From NCBI GenBank assembly GCA_963760935.1, contig CAVXFB010000003.1, positions 620,001 to 684,000 of the forward strand: 64,000 nucleotides of DNA. The letters are read 5' to 3'. The stretch's first letter is position 1, and every line of letters starts with the position of its first letter. Positions 16,524 to 26,140 of this stretch are shown here, piece by piece. Below the pieces are notes generated by a model. The model saw only the letters and a program-made list of their open reading frames with translations. It ran no database searches and was not told the DNA's origin. This DNA is from CAVXFB01 sp963760935. GTDB taxonomy: Bacteria > Planctomycetota > Planctomycetia > Pirellulales > Thermoguttaceae. The translations under genes were made by a program, and so were the position numbers.

Positions 16524-17654
16524 CTAGGTTTGAAACTCCTGGATCGTGCGCAGGAAGCTGACGATGCCTTCTCTGGTGAGCATCCCGAGCACATGGCCGT
16601 CCGACATCACGGGAAGCTGGTTCACGCCATCGGCATCCATTTCCTTGAGTGCCCCCCACAACGGCGCGTCAGGCTCGATCCATTTCATTTCGGTTGTTGG
16701 GATCATGGCTTGGGAAGCTGTCGTGATTGGCCAGTCTGTGGCGGCAAACTTCTTGATGCGATGTAGCGTCAAGAGACCGACCAATTGATCGTCGCTCTTG
16801 ACCACGACGCTGCGCTGGCCGCTGGCCAGGATATGCTGATCCACGACTTGTTGCAGGGTGGCGGCGGCCGGAATCTCGGCATAGTTTCGGTTCATGGCGT
16901 CCGTCACCTTATGGCCAGCCAATAAGTTGTCCATAGCCTGGTATTGGAGCTGAAGTATTTGGCCGTTGGCCGCACTCTCCAAAAACCAGCCGATGAAAGC
17001 AATCCACATGCCGTTGATAAAATTGCCGCCAAAGGCTTGCCACACACCCAGAAAGATGAAGGCAAATCCGATGAACCGTCCCAGGCTGCCGGCGATGATC
17101 GTGGCCCGCCGAAAGTTCTGGGTTATGCCCCAGACAATGGCCCGGAAAACGCGGCCACCGTCGAGCGGAAAGCCAGGAATCAAGTTGAACAGCACGAGCG
17201 CACCGTTGATATACGCCATATACGTGACGAATGCGAAAAGGGCGGGAAAAGACACCGTAAATGGCTGCATTAGCCCAAATAGAACCGCCAACGCCAAGCT
17301 AACCGCCGGACCGGCGATTGCAATCCAGAACTCCGCACTCGCGCTGGGTGGCTCGGCGCCGATCTGGGCGATGCCGCCAAAAATAAAGAGTGTGATCCGC
17401 TGCACTGGAACCCGATAACTCATCGCCACGACCGAATGGCCCAACTCGTGGAGCACGACGCTGACAAAGAGCATGATCGCCGTGATCGCGCCCAAGACCC
17501 AATACTGCACTATTGGCCAGTCAGGAAATTGGGCCGGATAGTAGTTCGCCGCGAGGGCCCAGGTGAGCAATCCGAAGATGAGGAACCAGGAATAGTCCAG
17601 ATCGACGGGGATGCCAAACAAGTGTCCCAGCGGAATCGTCGCGTTTCGCTTCAT
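16524..17654 (-). CDS. M50 site-2 protease-like membrane metalloprotease with CBS domains
   Basis: A 376-residue intramembrane zinc protease of the S2P/M50 family. The catalytic motif VVLHELGHSVVAM lies in an early membrane helix, and the third ligand is in NLIPGFPLDGGRVFRAIVWG. Several further hydrophobic helices follow. The C-terminal 150 residues form a CBS pair (KVTDAMNRNYAEIPAAATL ... GMLTREGIV), which often senses adenine nucleotides. The start at 17654, after GGGGAAAAG, gives MKRNATIPLGHLFGIPV, matching the family; an upstream extension is unlikely. Such proteases cleave anti-sigma factors or other membrane proteins; the target here is unknown. Confidence 0.9.
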   Translation of the reverse strand: MKRNATIPLGHLFGIPVDLDYSWFLIFGLLTWALAANYYPAQFPDWPIVQYWVLGAITAIMLFVSVVLHELGHSVVAMSYRVPVQRITLFIFGGIAQIGAEPPSASAEFWIAIAGPAVSLALAVLFGLMQPFTVSFPALFAFVTYMAYINGALVLFNLIPGFPLDGGRVFRAIVWGITQNFRRATIIAGSLGRFIGFAFIFLGVWQAFGGNFINGMWIAFIGWFLESAANGQILQLQYQAMDNLLAGHKVTDAMNRNYAEIPAAATLQQVVDQHILASGQRSVVVKSDDQLVGLLTLHRIKKFAATDWPITTASQAMIPTTEMKWIEPDAPLWGALKEMDADGVNQLPVMSDGHVLGMLTREGIVSFLRTIQEFQT

Positions 17655-17946
17655 CACTTTTCCCCCTGAAGAATAGGTCGGAAAACAGCGAGAAATGGCG
17701 GTCTCGACACCCCGTGTTCCCGCGTCGCCCGATTCTTTGACGCGCCCGGGCACTGCCAACGCCGAAACTGCAAAAAACTGCAAAAACATGAGCTGCGCCA
17801 TCATTATTCACAACCAGCGGAAAAAGTGAATGGGTGGGCGACTTGGACCGGGTATCGCTCGTCGAGCGAGTTCGCTAAAATTGAGATGCACGCTCCAGCG
17901 TTAGGTCTTGTAAAATTGCAAGGGCACGGCAGCTTGCGACGATTCG

Positions 17947-18591
17947 GTGGAATACGAAGATTTGTGCGATATGGTGGAGTCTATGGCGGAGGGGAGGAAC
18001 GCATCGGCGATGACGCCTGAATCCAGACCGGGCCCTGTAACATCCCTAAGAGAATTGCCGCCCCACATCCAGGATCTGGTTGTCGAGTTGGCAAGTCCTG
18101 GCCCCGTGATACGAACGAGAGCCCGAAAAGCGCTTGTGGCACAAGGAAAGTTGGCCGTACCGGCGCTTATCCAGCTTCTGTCGCACCCTAAGCCACACAT
18201 TCGATGGGAAGCAGCGAAGGCTCTTGCCAACATCGCCGATCCACTCGCGGCTTCCGCGATGGTGAATGCCCTGGAAGATCGTGACGACGACGTGCGCTGG
18301 CTGGCGGCTGAGGGGTTGGCCGCACTGGGCCGCGACGCGCTGCAACCATTGCTGTCGGCGTTGATCGAACGGAGCAAATCGGATTCGCTCTGCAAGGGCG
18401 CACATCATGTCTGTTGCGCCCTGCAAAAAAAGAGAGGGCTCGGTCCAATCTTGCGGCCTCTATTGGCTGCCTTGGAACAACCCGAACCCGAAGCCGGCTC
18501 TCCGCTGGCTGCATACACAGCACTATCAAAGTTGCGCGAAATGCCGCCGGATAAGGCGACTTCTTGCGTTTTCAAAAATCGCAAACCATGA
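17947..18591 (+). CDS. HEAT-repeat protein
   Basis: Up to 214 residues, with three or more HEAT-like helical repeats: RARKALVAQGKLAVPALIQ, IRWEAAKALANIADPLAAS and VRWLAAEGLAALGRDALQP. There is no signal peptide. The start is uncertain. The frame opens with GTG at 17947, while ATG at 17983 and ATG at 18010 are alternatives, the latter with GGGGAGGA 12 bases upstream. Its TGA overlaps the ATG of the ClC gene, implying translational coupling. HEAT repeats serve as interaction surfaces, so a regulatory or assembly role for the ClC protein is possible. No enzymatic motif is present. Confidence 0.8.
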   Translation: MEYEDLCDMVESMAEGRNASAMTPESRPGPVTSLRELPPHIQDLVVELASPGPVIRTRARKALVAQGKLAVPALIQLLSHPKPHIRWEAAKALANIADPLAASAMVNALEDRDDDVRWLAAEGLAALGRDALQPLLSALIERSKSDSLCKGAHHVCCALQKKRGLGPILRPLLAALEQPEPEAGSPLAAYTALSKLREMPPDKATSCVFKNRKP

Positions 18592-20486
18592 AATTACGTT
18601 TGGCACGCTTGGCGTCGCTTTGGCGGTTTCCCGATTGGTTCCCGGAGATCGTGATAATTCGCAGCGGCCGCATCCGCAATCAAGTTCGATTGCTGGCATT
18701 GGCGGGCTTGGTGGGCGTAGTAGCGGGCATCGGCGCAATTGGCTTTTACGTCGCCACGCGGGCCGCTGAGTATTATGCGTTGGGCGTTGTCGCCGGTTAT
18801 AGCGCCGAACCCAGGCCGGGCGGTGAACCGGCAATCGCTTGGCTGCCGGAAGTGCATCGTCCATTTCACCTCTGGATGCTGCTGGTGATACCGACCGTGG
18901 GCGGACTCCTCAGCGGAATTATTGTGTATTCGCTGGCACCCGAAGCGGAGGGACATGGCACGGACTCGGCCATTGCCGCTTACCACTATCATCAGGGCCA
19001 GATTCGCCCCCGAGTGCCGCTGGTAAAGATCGTTGCCAGCGCTTTGACGTTGGGCACGGGTGGATCAGGAGGTCGCGAGGGCCCCATTGCGCAGATCGGG
19101 GCCGGTTTCGGGTCGCTGCTTGCCAACTTACTGCACCTGCGGCCTGCGGAACGCCGTATCTTGATGGCTGCCGGCATGGGCTCCGGCATTGGAGCGATCT
19201 TCCGCGCGCCATTGGCCGGAACAATGTTCGCGGCCGAAGTTATGTATTTTTCGCCGGAATTCGAGCCCGAAGTCATCATTCCCACGGGAATCGCCAGCGT
19301 CATCTCTTACTGCATCTTCGGACTGTACAGCGGCTGGCAGCCTCTGTTCAATATTCCTGACCTCGCATTCACCAATCCATGGCAACTGGGGCCCTATCTG
19401 CTGTTGGCTCTGCTCATGGTCCTCTTGGCCGTGCTCTACACGCGGACGTTCTACGGCTGCAAGCGGCTGTTTGAGCGGCTTCCAATCCGTCCGCATTTTC
19501 GACCAGCGATTGGTGCGCTGCTTACCGGCTTGGTTGCGGTTCTCTTGTATCTGTTTGCCAGCTACGTGCTCGCCAGCCCGCCGCAGCAGTTGCTGGCGGT
19601 GTTGTCGTTCGGGTACTCGGCAGTTCAGGATGCGGTCACGCAAGACACGAACGTGGGTGCCCTGGTATTGCTGTTGATTGCGCTCGGAAAGATCGCCACG
19701 ACAGGGTTGACGATTGGAAGCGGCGGTTCGGGCGGTGTATTCGGACCTTCGATCGTGATTGGCGGGTGCGGCGGCGGCGCGCTGGGCATTGCACTCCACA
19801 ACCTATGGCCCGCACTGGTGCCTCATCCTGCCAGCTTTGTGATTGTCGGCATGGCCGGCTTCTTCGCGGCGGCAGCCAAGACGCCGTTCTCGACGCTCAT
19901 CATCGTCAGCGAGATGACGGGGGGCTATTCGCTCCTCTTGCCTTCCCTGTGGGTTTGCACATTGTCCTTCATTCTGTCCGACCAACAGTCCATCTATGAC
20001 TCGCAGGTGGAGAGCCGCTCCCGCTCACCAGCCCACCAGGGAAGCTATATCCGACAAGTATTGTCGGAGGTGCGCGTGGAACGGTTTCTTAACCCGGCAC
20101 AACCTGTTACCCCTCTACTCGCCTCCGAATCGCTCGCCACGGTAATCGATCGCTTAAGCAACGCCCCATTCCCCGTGTTGCCGGTGGTTGATGGCGACAA
20201 TCGACTACTGGGTGTGGTCAACCTCGAGGAGGTCCATCTGGCCTCACACGAACCTACCTTGCAGCCCTTGATTTTGGCCGCAGACCTTATGCGGAGCGAC
20301 ATCCGGCCACTGCTGCCCGAAGACACGTTGGATCGCGCCTTGGAATTGTTCATTGAGAACGATCTGATGGCGCTTCCGGTCGTCAATGATTTGGAACGCC
20401 GCAACGTGCTGGGAGTCGTGCGGCGATTCGAGATTGCCAGCGCTTACTTGCGGCACATCCACGGGCCGGCTCAACCGCGAACGTAG
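18588..20486 (+). CDS. ClC-family chloride channel/exchanger with CBS pair
   Basis: A 632-residue ClC protein. Signature regions are GTGGSGGREGPIAQIGAG near residue 155, with the gating Glu of GREGP retained as expected for a proton-coupled exchanger, and GSGGSGGVFGPSIVIGG near 380. About a dozen membrane helices precede a C-terminal CBS pair (QPVTPLLASESLATVIDRL ... DLMRSDIRPLLPEDTLDRAL). The ATG at 18588 overlaps the HEAT gene stop by four bases. The transported ion is probably chloride or another small anion. Placement next to the proton ATPase and site-2 protease genes suggests a role in pH or ion balance. Confidence 0.93.
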   Translation: MKLRLARLASLWRFPDWFPEIVIIRSGRIRNQVRLLALAGLVGVVAGIGAIGFYVATRAAEYYALGVVAGYSAEPRPGGEPAIAWLPEVHRPFHLWMLLVIPTVGGLLSGIIVYSLAPEAEGHGTDSAIAAYHYHQGQIRPRVPLVKIVASALTLGTGGSGGREGPIAQIGAGFGSLLANLLHLRPAERRILMAAGMGSGIGAIFRAPLAGTMFAAEVMYFSPEFEPEVIIPTGIASVISYCIFGLYSGWQPLFNIPDLAFTNPWQLGPYLLLALLMVLLAVLYTRTFYGCKRLFERLPIRPHFRPAIGALLTGLVAVLLYLFASYVLASPPQQLLAVLSFGYSAVQDAVTQDTNVGALVLLLIALGKIATTGLTIGSGGSGGVFGPSIVIGGCGGGALGIALHNLWPALVPHPASFVIVGMAGFFAAAAKTPFSTLIIVSEMTGGYSLLLPSLWVCTLSFILSDQQSIYDSQVESRSRSPAHQGSYIRQVLSEVRVERFLNPAQPVTPLLASESLATVIDRLSNAPFPVLPVVDGDNRLLGVVNLEEVHLASHEPTLQPLILAADLMRSDIRPLLPEDTLDRALELFIENDLMALPVVNDLERRNVLGVVRRFEIASAYLRHIHGPAQPRT

Positions 20487-20549
20487 CCGCAATCAGAGTG
20501 CGACCGACTGCCGCGCTCAACCAGACGGCTACGCTCTAAACTTTCCAGG

Positions 20550-22415
20550 CTACCGACTCGGACTTCGTATGCCGATTTCCGGCATCATCAATGCAGCATG
20601 TTCCTGCTGGAGCAGGTCGAGACGACGTAGCGACGCCATGATGGTATCGAGCCGCTCTTGGTCCATGCCTTTCAGATACGGAAGGGCCAAGTCAACAATT
20701 GATGTTGTGCAGGCTGGCGCACCCACGGATAGCGTCAGATGGTTGGGCTCGCCATCCGAATCAGAGAGTTCCTCGAACAAGGCCTGCATGAAGTTTTTCG
20801 GCTCGGGGTACACTCGGACGTCGTAATGCTTAAGCTTCGCTTGTTCGGCGGCGTAGTGAATTGCGCTTTCAAGGCTACCGAGCCTATCGACCAAGCCAAG
20901 ATCGAGGGCCTGCTGGCCGGTAAACACGCGTCCCGCAGCCAACTCATCGATCGGCTTTTTGAGCTTGGCGCCGCGTGCAGCGACCACGTGTCCCTTGAAT
21001 ACGCCGTAAATATCGTTCATCCATGTCTGCATCTTTTCGCGTTCGCCGGTCGAGAACACCGCATCCGAACTGAGCAACGCTGCATTTTCACCGCGACGAT
21101 TGCTCGACCACGTGACCCCAATCTTCTTCCACATAGGCGTCGTGGCAAACTTGCCGCCAACCACTCCAATCGATGCGGTGATCGTCATCGGATCGGCAAA
21201 GATCGTTTCAGCCCCCATGGAGACATAGTAACCGCCGCTGCCGGCCACATTTCCCATGGATACGACCAGCGGTTTCTTGGCATTGACTCGCTTCGCGGCG
21301 TTGAAAATAATCTCGCTGGCCACGGCCGACCCGCCCGGTGAGTTAACCCGCAGCACAACCGCTTTCACGTCCTTGTCGTCCGCCACTTTGTCGAGCGCCT
21401 TGCGAATCGGAGTGCTGTAGGCCCCGGATTCCGTACGAAATGGGCTGGGCTCCGGCTTGCCCGGCACAATCGCTCCATCAACATACACGATGCCAATCAC
21501 GTTCTTGCCCGTCGCCTTCTTGCTCCCCTCCAACAATTTCATCCAGAATTGAAATACGGCAAAGGGCGAAGAGTAATCGACGGTCTCTGACTGTTTCTTG
21601 CCGTACTTGTGATCGAACTTAACGTCCTCGCCAAACTTGTGACGGAGTTCGGCCTCGAAGTCCTGACGGTGTTGCACCGCGTCAATAATCCCTTGTTCTC
21701 GGGCTTGCTCCGGTGTATACAGCGCGAGGTCGATCCACTGCCGGACCCGCATAGGTTTCACACCCCGGCCTTTGGCGACCATTTTCTGGTAGCTTTCGAA
21801 AATACTATCCAAGAGCCAGTTCATCATGCGCGCGGCCTCGGGGCTTGGACCGCTGCGCATGAAAATCTCCGCGGCGCTCTTATAGGCCCCGCAGGTGAGA
21901 AAATCGGGCGTCACACCGATCGTGTCGAGCAGGCCGCGCAGATAGGGCGACTCGGCATTAAATCCCGTGATCATGATAACGGCCGTCGGAGTCACGCTGA
22001 TTCGCGACGCGCCCGCGGCCAATGCCAGTGTCGGCATCGACATGACTGCATCAACGTGGGCGTATACCGGCTTGCCAGATACCTTGATCGCATCGATTGC
22101 CTGACGAAGCTCCTCGATCTGCGCCAGACCAAGGCGAACATTGTCTAGCAAAAGCACGACGGCTTTGATGCTTTTGTCGTCCTTCGCTTTTGCCATTCGC
22201 TCCAGGAGGTCTTTCAGCGAAGGTCGGGCAGCCGTTGCGAGTAGAGGAAATTGTTCCCCTTGCGGCCTTTCCACGATCGGCCCATCGAACGTGAAGACTG
22301 CGATCGACGCCTTCTGCGCATCCGTCTTCCCCTTGTCTCCGTCAGCCCACGCAACACTTACGCCGATCAGGGAAATGGCCAGAGCAAACGCCAAACACTT
22401 TGTCGCCCGTATCAT
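20550..22415 (-). CDS. sppA: signal peptide peptidase SppA (long form)
   Basis: A 621-residue serine protease of the 67-kDa SppA class with two tandem S49 domains. A signal peptide or anchor is clear (LAFALAISLIGVSVAWA). The catalytic Lys sits in GAYKSAAEIFMRSGPS in the first half, and the catalytic Ser in GNVAGSGGYYVSMGAETIF in the second, as in the E. coli enzyme. AAAGGG precedes the ATG. The enzyme degrades cleaved signal peptides in the membrane and may act on misfolded membrane proteins. It converges with the ClC gene with a 63-base gap. Confidence 0.93.
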   Translation of the reverse strand: MIRATKCLAFALAISLIGVSVAWADGDKGKTDAQKASIAVFTFDGPIVERPQGEQFPLLATAARPSLKDLLERMAKAKDDKSIKAVVLLLDNVRLGLAQIEELRQAIDAIKVSGKPVYAHVDAVMSMPTLALAAGASRISVTPTAVIMITGFNAESPYLRGLLDTIGVTPDFLTCGAYKSAAEIFMRSGPSPEAARMMNWLLDSIFESYQKMVAKGRGVKPMRVRQWIDLALYTPEQAREQGIIDAVQHRQDFEAELRHKFGEDVKFDHKYGKKQSETVDYSSPFAVFQFWMKLLEGSKKATGKNVIGIVYVDGAIVPGKPEPSPFRTESGAYSTPIRKALDKVADDKDVKAVVLRVNSPGGSAVASEIIFNAAKRVNAKKPLVVSMGNVAGSGGYYVSMGAETIFADPMTITASIGVVGGKFATTPMWKKIGVTWSSNRRGENAALLSSDAVFSTGEREKMQTWMNDIYGVFKGHVVAARGAKLKKPIDELAAGRVFTGQQALDLGLVDRLGSLESAIHYAAEQAKLKHYDVRVYPEPKNFMQALFEELSDSDGEPNHLTLSVGAPACTTSIVDLALPYLKGMDQERLDTIMASLRRLDLLQQEHAALMMPEIGIRSPSR

Positions 22416-22623
22416 GACATCACCCTTTCAAATAGGAGAGACAATCGGTGATTGCGCAAAGAACCAGTACCGAGCAATCGGTTGACACTCGCCTCAGCGA
22501 AAGTCTACTCTAGCAATCGCGATCAGGCAGGGCAACTACCCCCCCGAGATCGCAAAGCAGGCATATTCAGACGGGGAAATGGAGCAATTAGCGCTGCCGC
22601 GCGGCGAACATGGCATGCGTCGC

Positions 22624-23214
22624 TCAACGTGCGCCGACGAGCATTACCACATTGAGAAGCAGGCTATCGCCAATCCAGATCAACAATAGAGCCTCTATCC
22701 CAAAAAACAACCCCAACGAACCCCAGAGACCGAGCCGTCGAGCCAGCATGAATCCGATGGCGCAGCTCAGGATATCGCCTAGCGAATTGACGATCGTATC
22801 GCCTTGGTAGCCGAGCCCTATCGTCAACATGCGGTATCGGTGAATGACAAAAGCGGAGTTCTCGAATATCTCCCAAGCGCACTCAAGGCCAACAGCGAAA
22901 AATAGTCGCCAGGCTAGCGGTAATCTTGGGCAGGCCCATGTGAGGAGGCCGCACAACAGGACACCGTGTAGAATATGCGTAAGACTATATGGATCGAACA
23001 GATGTTGTGAATTGTGCAGGCTCAGCACATCGCCCGACCACAGCCGGAGTTGCCCGCACGTACACCACCATGACCGTCCTTGGAAACGCAGTTGGCCGAT
23101 GGCCGCCACGATGACAACCGCCATCACAAGCCACGCCCAATGGTTTCCTTGTCCCAGGCGCAGGACGTCCCGAGATGTGCCGGAGGCCTGCGCTTTGATA
23201 TGGCGGTCGGTCAT
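22624..23214 (-). CDS. UPF0314/DUF2585-like membrane protein
   Basis: A 196-residue integral membrane protein. Conserved-looking stretches are SQHLFDPYSLTHILHGVLL, ECAWEIFENSAFVIHRYRM and YQGDTIVNSLGDILSCAIGF, matching my recollection of the UPF0314/DUF2585 family. Four or five helices are evident. The family has no assigned biochemical role. It follows SppA in the same orientation with a 208-base gap, so linkage is possible but not shown. Confidence 0.75.
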   Translation of the reverse strand: MTDRHIKAQASGTSRDVLRLGQGNHWAWLVMAVVIVAAIGQLRFQGRSWWCTCGQLRLWSGDVLSLHNSQHLFDPYSLTHILHGVLLCGLLTWACPRLPLAWRLFFAVGLECAWEIFENSAFVIHRYRMLTIGLGYQGDTIVNSLGDILSCAIGFMLARRLGLWGSLGLFFGIEALLLIWIGDSLLLNVVMLVGAR

Positions 23215-23788
23215 TCAACACATTCCGGGTCAACGGCGTCGCGGCTCCGATAGTTGGGATATCGGCACGCTCGACGTCCAGCGTGAGATCGCACTATACC
23301 ACGTCCGCGCACCGTCGCCACATTCCTAATACACCCTAACCACCTGTTAGTCAACGCCTCACATTGTGGGCGCTACGCCAGTGGGTGCCTGCACCACGCT
23401 GCCACGATCCTCTCCATCTCTCTCCTCCCGGTGCAACACGCGCTCGAAGCCGTCTACGAGATCTTGAGCCGCCTGATCCAGCATAATTATGTAGTTTGCC
23501 GGATTCCAGTCCAGTGGCAGTAACTTCCGCACGATTACCGCGGCCCTGGCGAGCCTCAACATTGACGAGCCATGCCCCCTGCTGTAGAACATTAAGAACA
23601 ACGCTACTGGCGCGCACAGTTGCTACTTCAGGCGCGCTCAGCTACTAGGACGAACACATTGAGGTGATAACGACGGCGTCTTGCGCGTGCTTGATTGTCG
23701 CAATTATCAGGGTACGACGTCATCGCAGCAACTTTTGCGAACCCACTCACGATACAGGTGTCGAACCGCATCTGAAAAGGACATGACC
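23215..23788. other. intergenic region without a confident gene
   Basis: This stretch separates the leftward UPF0314 gene from the rightward esterase. A leftward frame at 23359-23601 reads 80 residues including LPLDWNPANYIIMLDQAAQ, which is moderately protein-like, but it has no recognised relatives or clear ribosome site. No RNA gene, repeat or strong promoter is evident. Confidence 0.4.
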
Positions 23789-25026
23789 ATGACACGAACC
23801 TCGTCCGCTATGCTCGCCGCGCTGATATTGTCCTTAATCGCTTGTTTTCCGTGGTGCCTCCACGCCGCCCAGCCCGAGGCGAAGAAGTATTTCCAGCCCG
23901 ACCCGCCCGACATGCCGGCCTACACGTTGCCAGACGTTCTCACGGCGGCCGACGGCAGAAAGATCACAACCAGCGACGACTGGATAAGGATCCGTCGTCC
24001 GGAAATCCTCGAACTGTTTCGCAAGAACGTCTATGGCCGTGTCCCGGCCACGCCGTACCAGGAGAGCTTCAAGGTCGTGAACGAAGACTCGAAGGCAATG
24101 GACGGCGCCGCAACACTCAAGCAAGTTGACATCACGATCGCCGCCGGCGGGAAGTCGCTGATAATCCACCTTGTGCTGTTCGTCCCTAACAAGGTTTCGA
24201 AGCCCGTCCCGACGTTTCTGCTAATCTGCAACCGCGGCGTGAAGAACATCGACCCGACGCGAGCCACGAAGAGCGACTTTTGGCCGGCGGAAGAAGTGAT
24301 TGGCGCGGCTACGGAATCGCTGCGTTTCACAATGCCGACGTGGACCCCGACAAGGACGACGGCTTCAAGAACGGCATCCATGGAATGCTAGATGGTGGAA
24401 AGCGACCGCCCGATGCTTGGGGGACGATCGCTGCGTGGGCATGGGGAGCAAGTCGCTGCATGGACTACCTGGAGACCGATAAGGACGTTGCACGTGATAA
24501 GGTCGTGGTGATCGGCCACTCACGCGGCGGGAAGACCGCGTTATGGGCTGGCGCCGAGGACGAACGATTTGCTATGGCCTGCTCCAACGATTCCGGCTGC
24601 GGCGGGGCCTCTCTCAGTCGACGGAAGAAGAAGGTGAAGGAATCGGTAGCCATGATCAACACGAGTTTCCCGCACTGGTTCAACGAGATTTTCAAGACCT
24701 ACAACGGTCGCGAGGAGGCGCTGCCGGTGGACCAACACATGCTCATCGCGCTCATGGCGCCGCGGGCCGTGTGTGTGGCAAGCGCCGACCAAGACCTCTC
24801 GGCCGATCCACGCGGCGAGTTCACGAGCATCGCCCTTGCCACGCCCGTATACCGGCTGTTTGGTAAGCAGGGCCTGGGCGAATCGGCGAAGATGCCGGCC
24901 ATCAACGAGCCTCTCGACGGCGACGGGGCCCACTATCACATCCGCGGCGGAAAGCACAACCTGACGCTCTTCGATTGGGAATGCTACATGAATTTTGCGG
25001 ACAAGGTTTTTGGGAAGGCCAAATGA
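23789..25026 (+). CDS. secreted CE15-like esterase (glucuronoyl/acetylxylan esterase type), frameshifted near 24300
   Basis: An alpha/beta-hydrolase of about 412 residues with a signal peptide (MLAALILSLIACFPWCLHA). The nucleophile elbow GHSRGGKTALWAG and the following NDSGCGGASLSRR are typical of bacterial CE15-type esterases acting on plant polysaccharide side chains. The late HYHIRGGKHNL supplies the catalytic His. The frame breaks between 24290 and 24310: the first frame reads SDFWPAEEVI, and the next resumes at RGYGIAAFHNADVDP one base out. Adding one base restores the protein. AAAAGG lies 8 bases before the ATG at 23789, with an alternative at 23783. The single-base loss may be sequencing error or inactivation. 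Confidence 0.8.
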
Positions 25027-25232
25027 ACCTCACCCTGGCTAGCGAGGATGTCCCCACCCCTTTGATCCACCCGCTTCATGCACACACTGCCTGCGGCTTC
25101 CGCAACGGGCTAGTTTAGGTCAGCCGCACGCTGTTTCATCACTTGGATACAGCGTCGGCCGAACGGCAAGTACGGCCGTAATCGAACAACGTTTTTCTGG
25201 GGGCAAATCGTGAAATGGCCCCATTGTCTCGT

Positions 25233-25388
25233 CTACCGTGGTTCAAGTGATGTTTGGTCGCAGACGGCGATCCAGGCAGGCGCATCAATGACGAACACGA
25301 CTTCTTGGTCGAGAATGTTGTCGACAGTCACAGTGATTTCGTCATTTATGATAATGCTTTCGCCCTTGCCTTGTACAAAAACCTTCAC
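25233..25388 (-). CDS. degenerate CsrA paralogue
   Basis: A 51-residue protein from a GTG at 25388, with AAAGG 9 bases upstream. Its sequence MKVFVQGKGESIIINDE, followed by ITVTVDNILDQEVVF and VIDAPAWIAVCDQ, follows the CsrA fold from strand 1 to strand 5. The GESIII, ITVTV and DAP positions are kept. The RNA-contacting residues are not: the S-R-K of strand 1 is replaced by V-Q-G, and the VHREE that carries the critical Arg is replaced by AVCDQ. It lies 66 bases after the CcbP-like gene in the same direction as csrA. It could be a folded subunit that dimerises with CsrA without binding RNA, or a decaying copy. Confidence 0.65.
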   Translation of the reverse strand: MKVFVQGKGESIIINDEITVTVDNILDQEVVFVIDAPAWIAVCDQTSLEPR

Positions 25389-25454
25389 GGCTCCAACCCT
25401 TTCCAAGGAAGGATGCTGATAAGAAAATCACGACGGAGCGGCAGCACTAATTGA

Positions 25455-25850
25455 TCACGTGAGGCCGCCGCAAACCGTCTGCAAGTTTCCAAACCACCGA
25501 CAATAGTCTGCGATCAGTCGGAAGCTGCGACTGTTCTGGGGCACATACAGGTCGATCAAGGGCAAATTGACCTCGAACGTGCCTTTGCGGACCTTGCAGA
25601 AGACGCCGTCAATCTCGTCGCCAAGGTACTTGGTCGGATCGAGCAACTCCACAACAGTACACCGATACTCGGTCTCTTCCTGCGAGTTTGTCGGCTCGGG
25701 ATAGTAAGCCGTAAATGGCAGCGGTAATCTCTCTGAAAGGCACTTGTAACACTCCAGCAATGATTGTTCTGCCTGCGCTGCATCTGGCTGAGATACCGCC
25801 TGGAATTGCAGTTCAATCCAACTGGTATCCGTAGTCGTCGAAGGTATCAT
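25455..25850 (-). CDS. CcbP-like small acidic protein (tentative calcium-binding family)
   Basis: A 131-residue soluble acidic protein. The pattern LPLPFTAYYPEP ... CTVVELLDP ... DGVFCKVRKGTFEVNLPLID ... LIADYCRWFGN resembles the domain named after the cyanobacterial calcium-binding protein CcbP. Assignment is by overall pattern only. The ATG at 25850 has CAGGAG 7 bases upstream; a longer frame reaching into csrA is unlikely. It lies 50 bases downstream of csrA and 66 bases ahead of the degenerate CsrA gene, so the three probably share a transcript. A link between this protein and CsrA activity is a context-based guess. Confidence 0.6.
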   Translation of the reverse strand: MIPSTTTDTSWIELQFQAVSQPDAAQAEQSLLECYKCLSERLPLPFTAYYPEPTNSQEETEYRCTVVELLDPTKYLGDEIDGVFCKVRKGTFEVNLPLIDLYVPQNSRSFRLIADYCRWFGNLQTVCGGLT

Positions 25851-25900
25851 GGTTTGGCTCCTGGGTCGTGGAGTTAAGGCCGGCCAGTCAGCACGATGTG

Positions 25901-26095
25901 CTAGGCACACTCGGCAAACCGGAATCCGGCAGAGCAGTCTTCGATCGCGCGATAAATCTCTTCTCGATGAATTGGCACTTCCGACGGGGCAACGACGCCA
26001 ATCTTGACGCGGTTTCCGTCGACGGCCAACACGGTTACCGTGATGCCGTCGCCAATGACGATTGTTTCTCCAAGCTTACGACTGAGAACTAACAT
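25901..26095 (-). CDS. csrA: carbon storage regulator CsrA
   Basis: A 64-residue RNA-binding regulator. The sequence MLVLSRKLGETIVIGDGITV is canonical, and the strand-5 motif VPIHREEIYRAI retains the Arg needed for recognition of GGA in RNA hairpins. CsrA dimers repress or stabilise target mRNAs and commonly govern carbon flow, motility and attachment. GGAGGG precedes the ATG by 8 bases and its leader holds several GGA motifs. It heads the csrA / CcbP-like / CsrA-like gene set. No fliW gene, the usual protein antagonist, is present nearby. Confidence 0.95.
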   Translation of the reverse strand: MLVLSRKLGETIVIGDGITVTVLAVDGNRVKIGVVAPSEVPIHREEIYRAIEDCSAGFRFAECA

Positions 26096-26140
26096 GGTTT
26101 GTCCCTCCTTGTCCTGAACTCCTGAGAATCACATCTCAGA
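26096..26140 (-). promoter_or_regulatory. csrA: csrA leader with GGA motifs and a short stem-loop
   Basis: Reading leftward, the 45 bases before csrA contain four GGA triplets, including CAGGAGT, CAGGACA and AAGGAGGGA; the last overlaps the ribosome-binding site. A 6-base stem CTGAGA/TCTCAG with a 6-base loop (26122-26139) lies just before the first GGA. Such clustering is the usual signature of CsrA self-repression. Confidence 0.5.

Noticed and set aside
23359..23601. Leftward 80-residue open frame
   Set aside because: Part of it is protein-like, but there is no family match or clear start signal, so it is only mentioned under the intergenic region.
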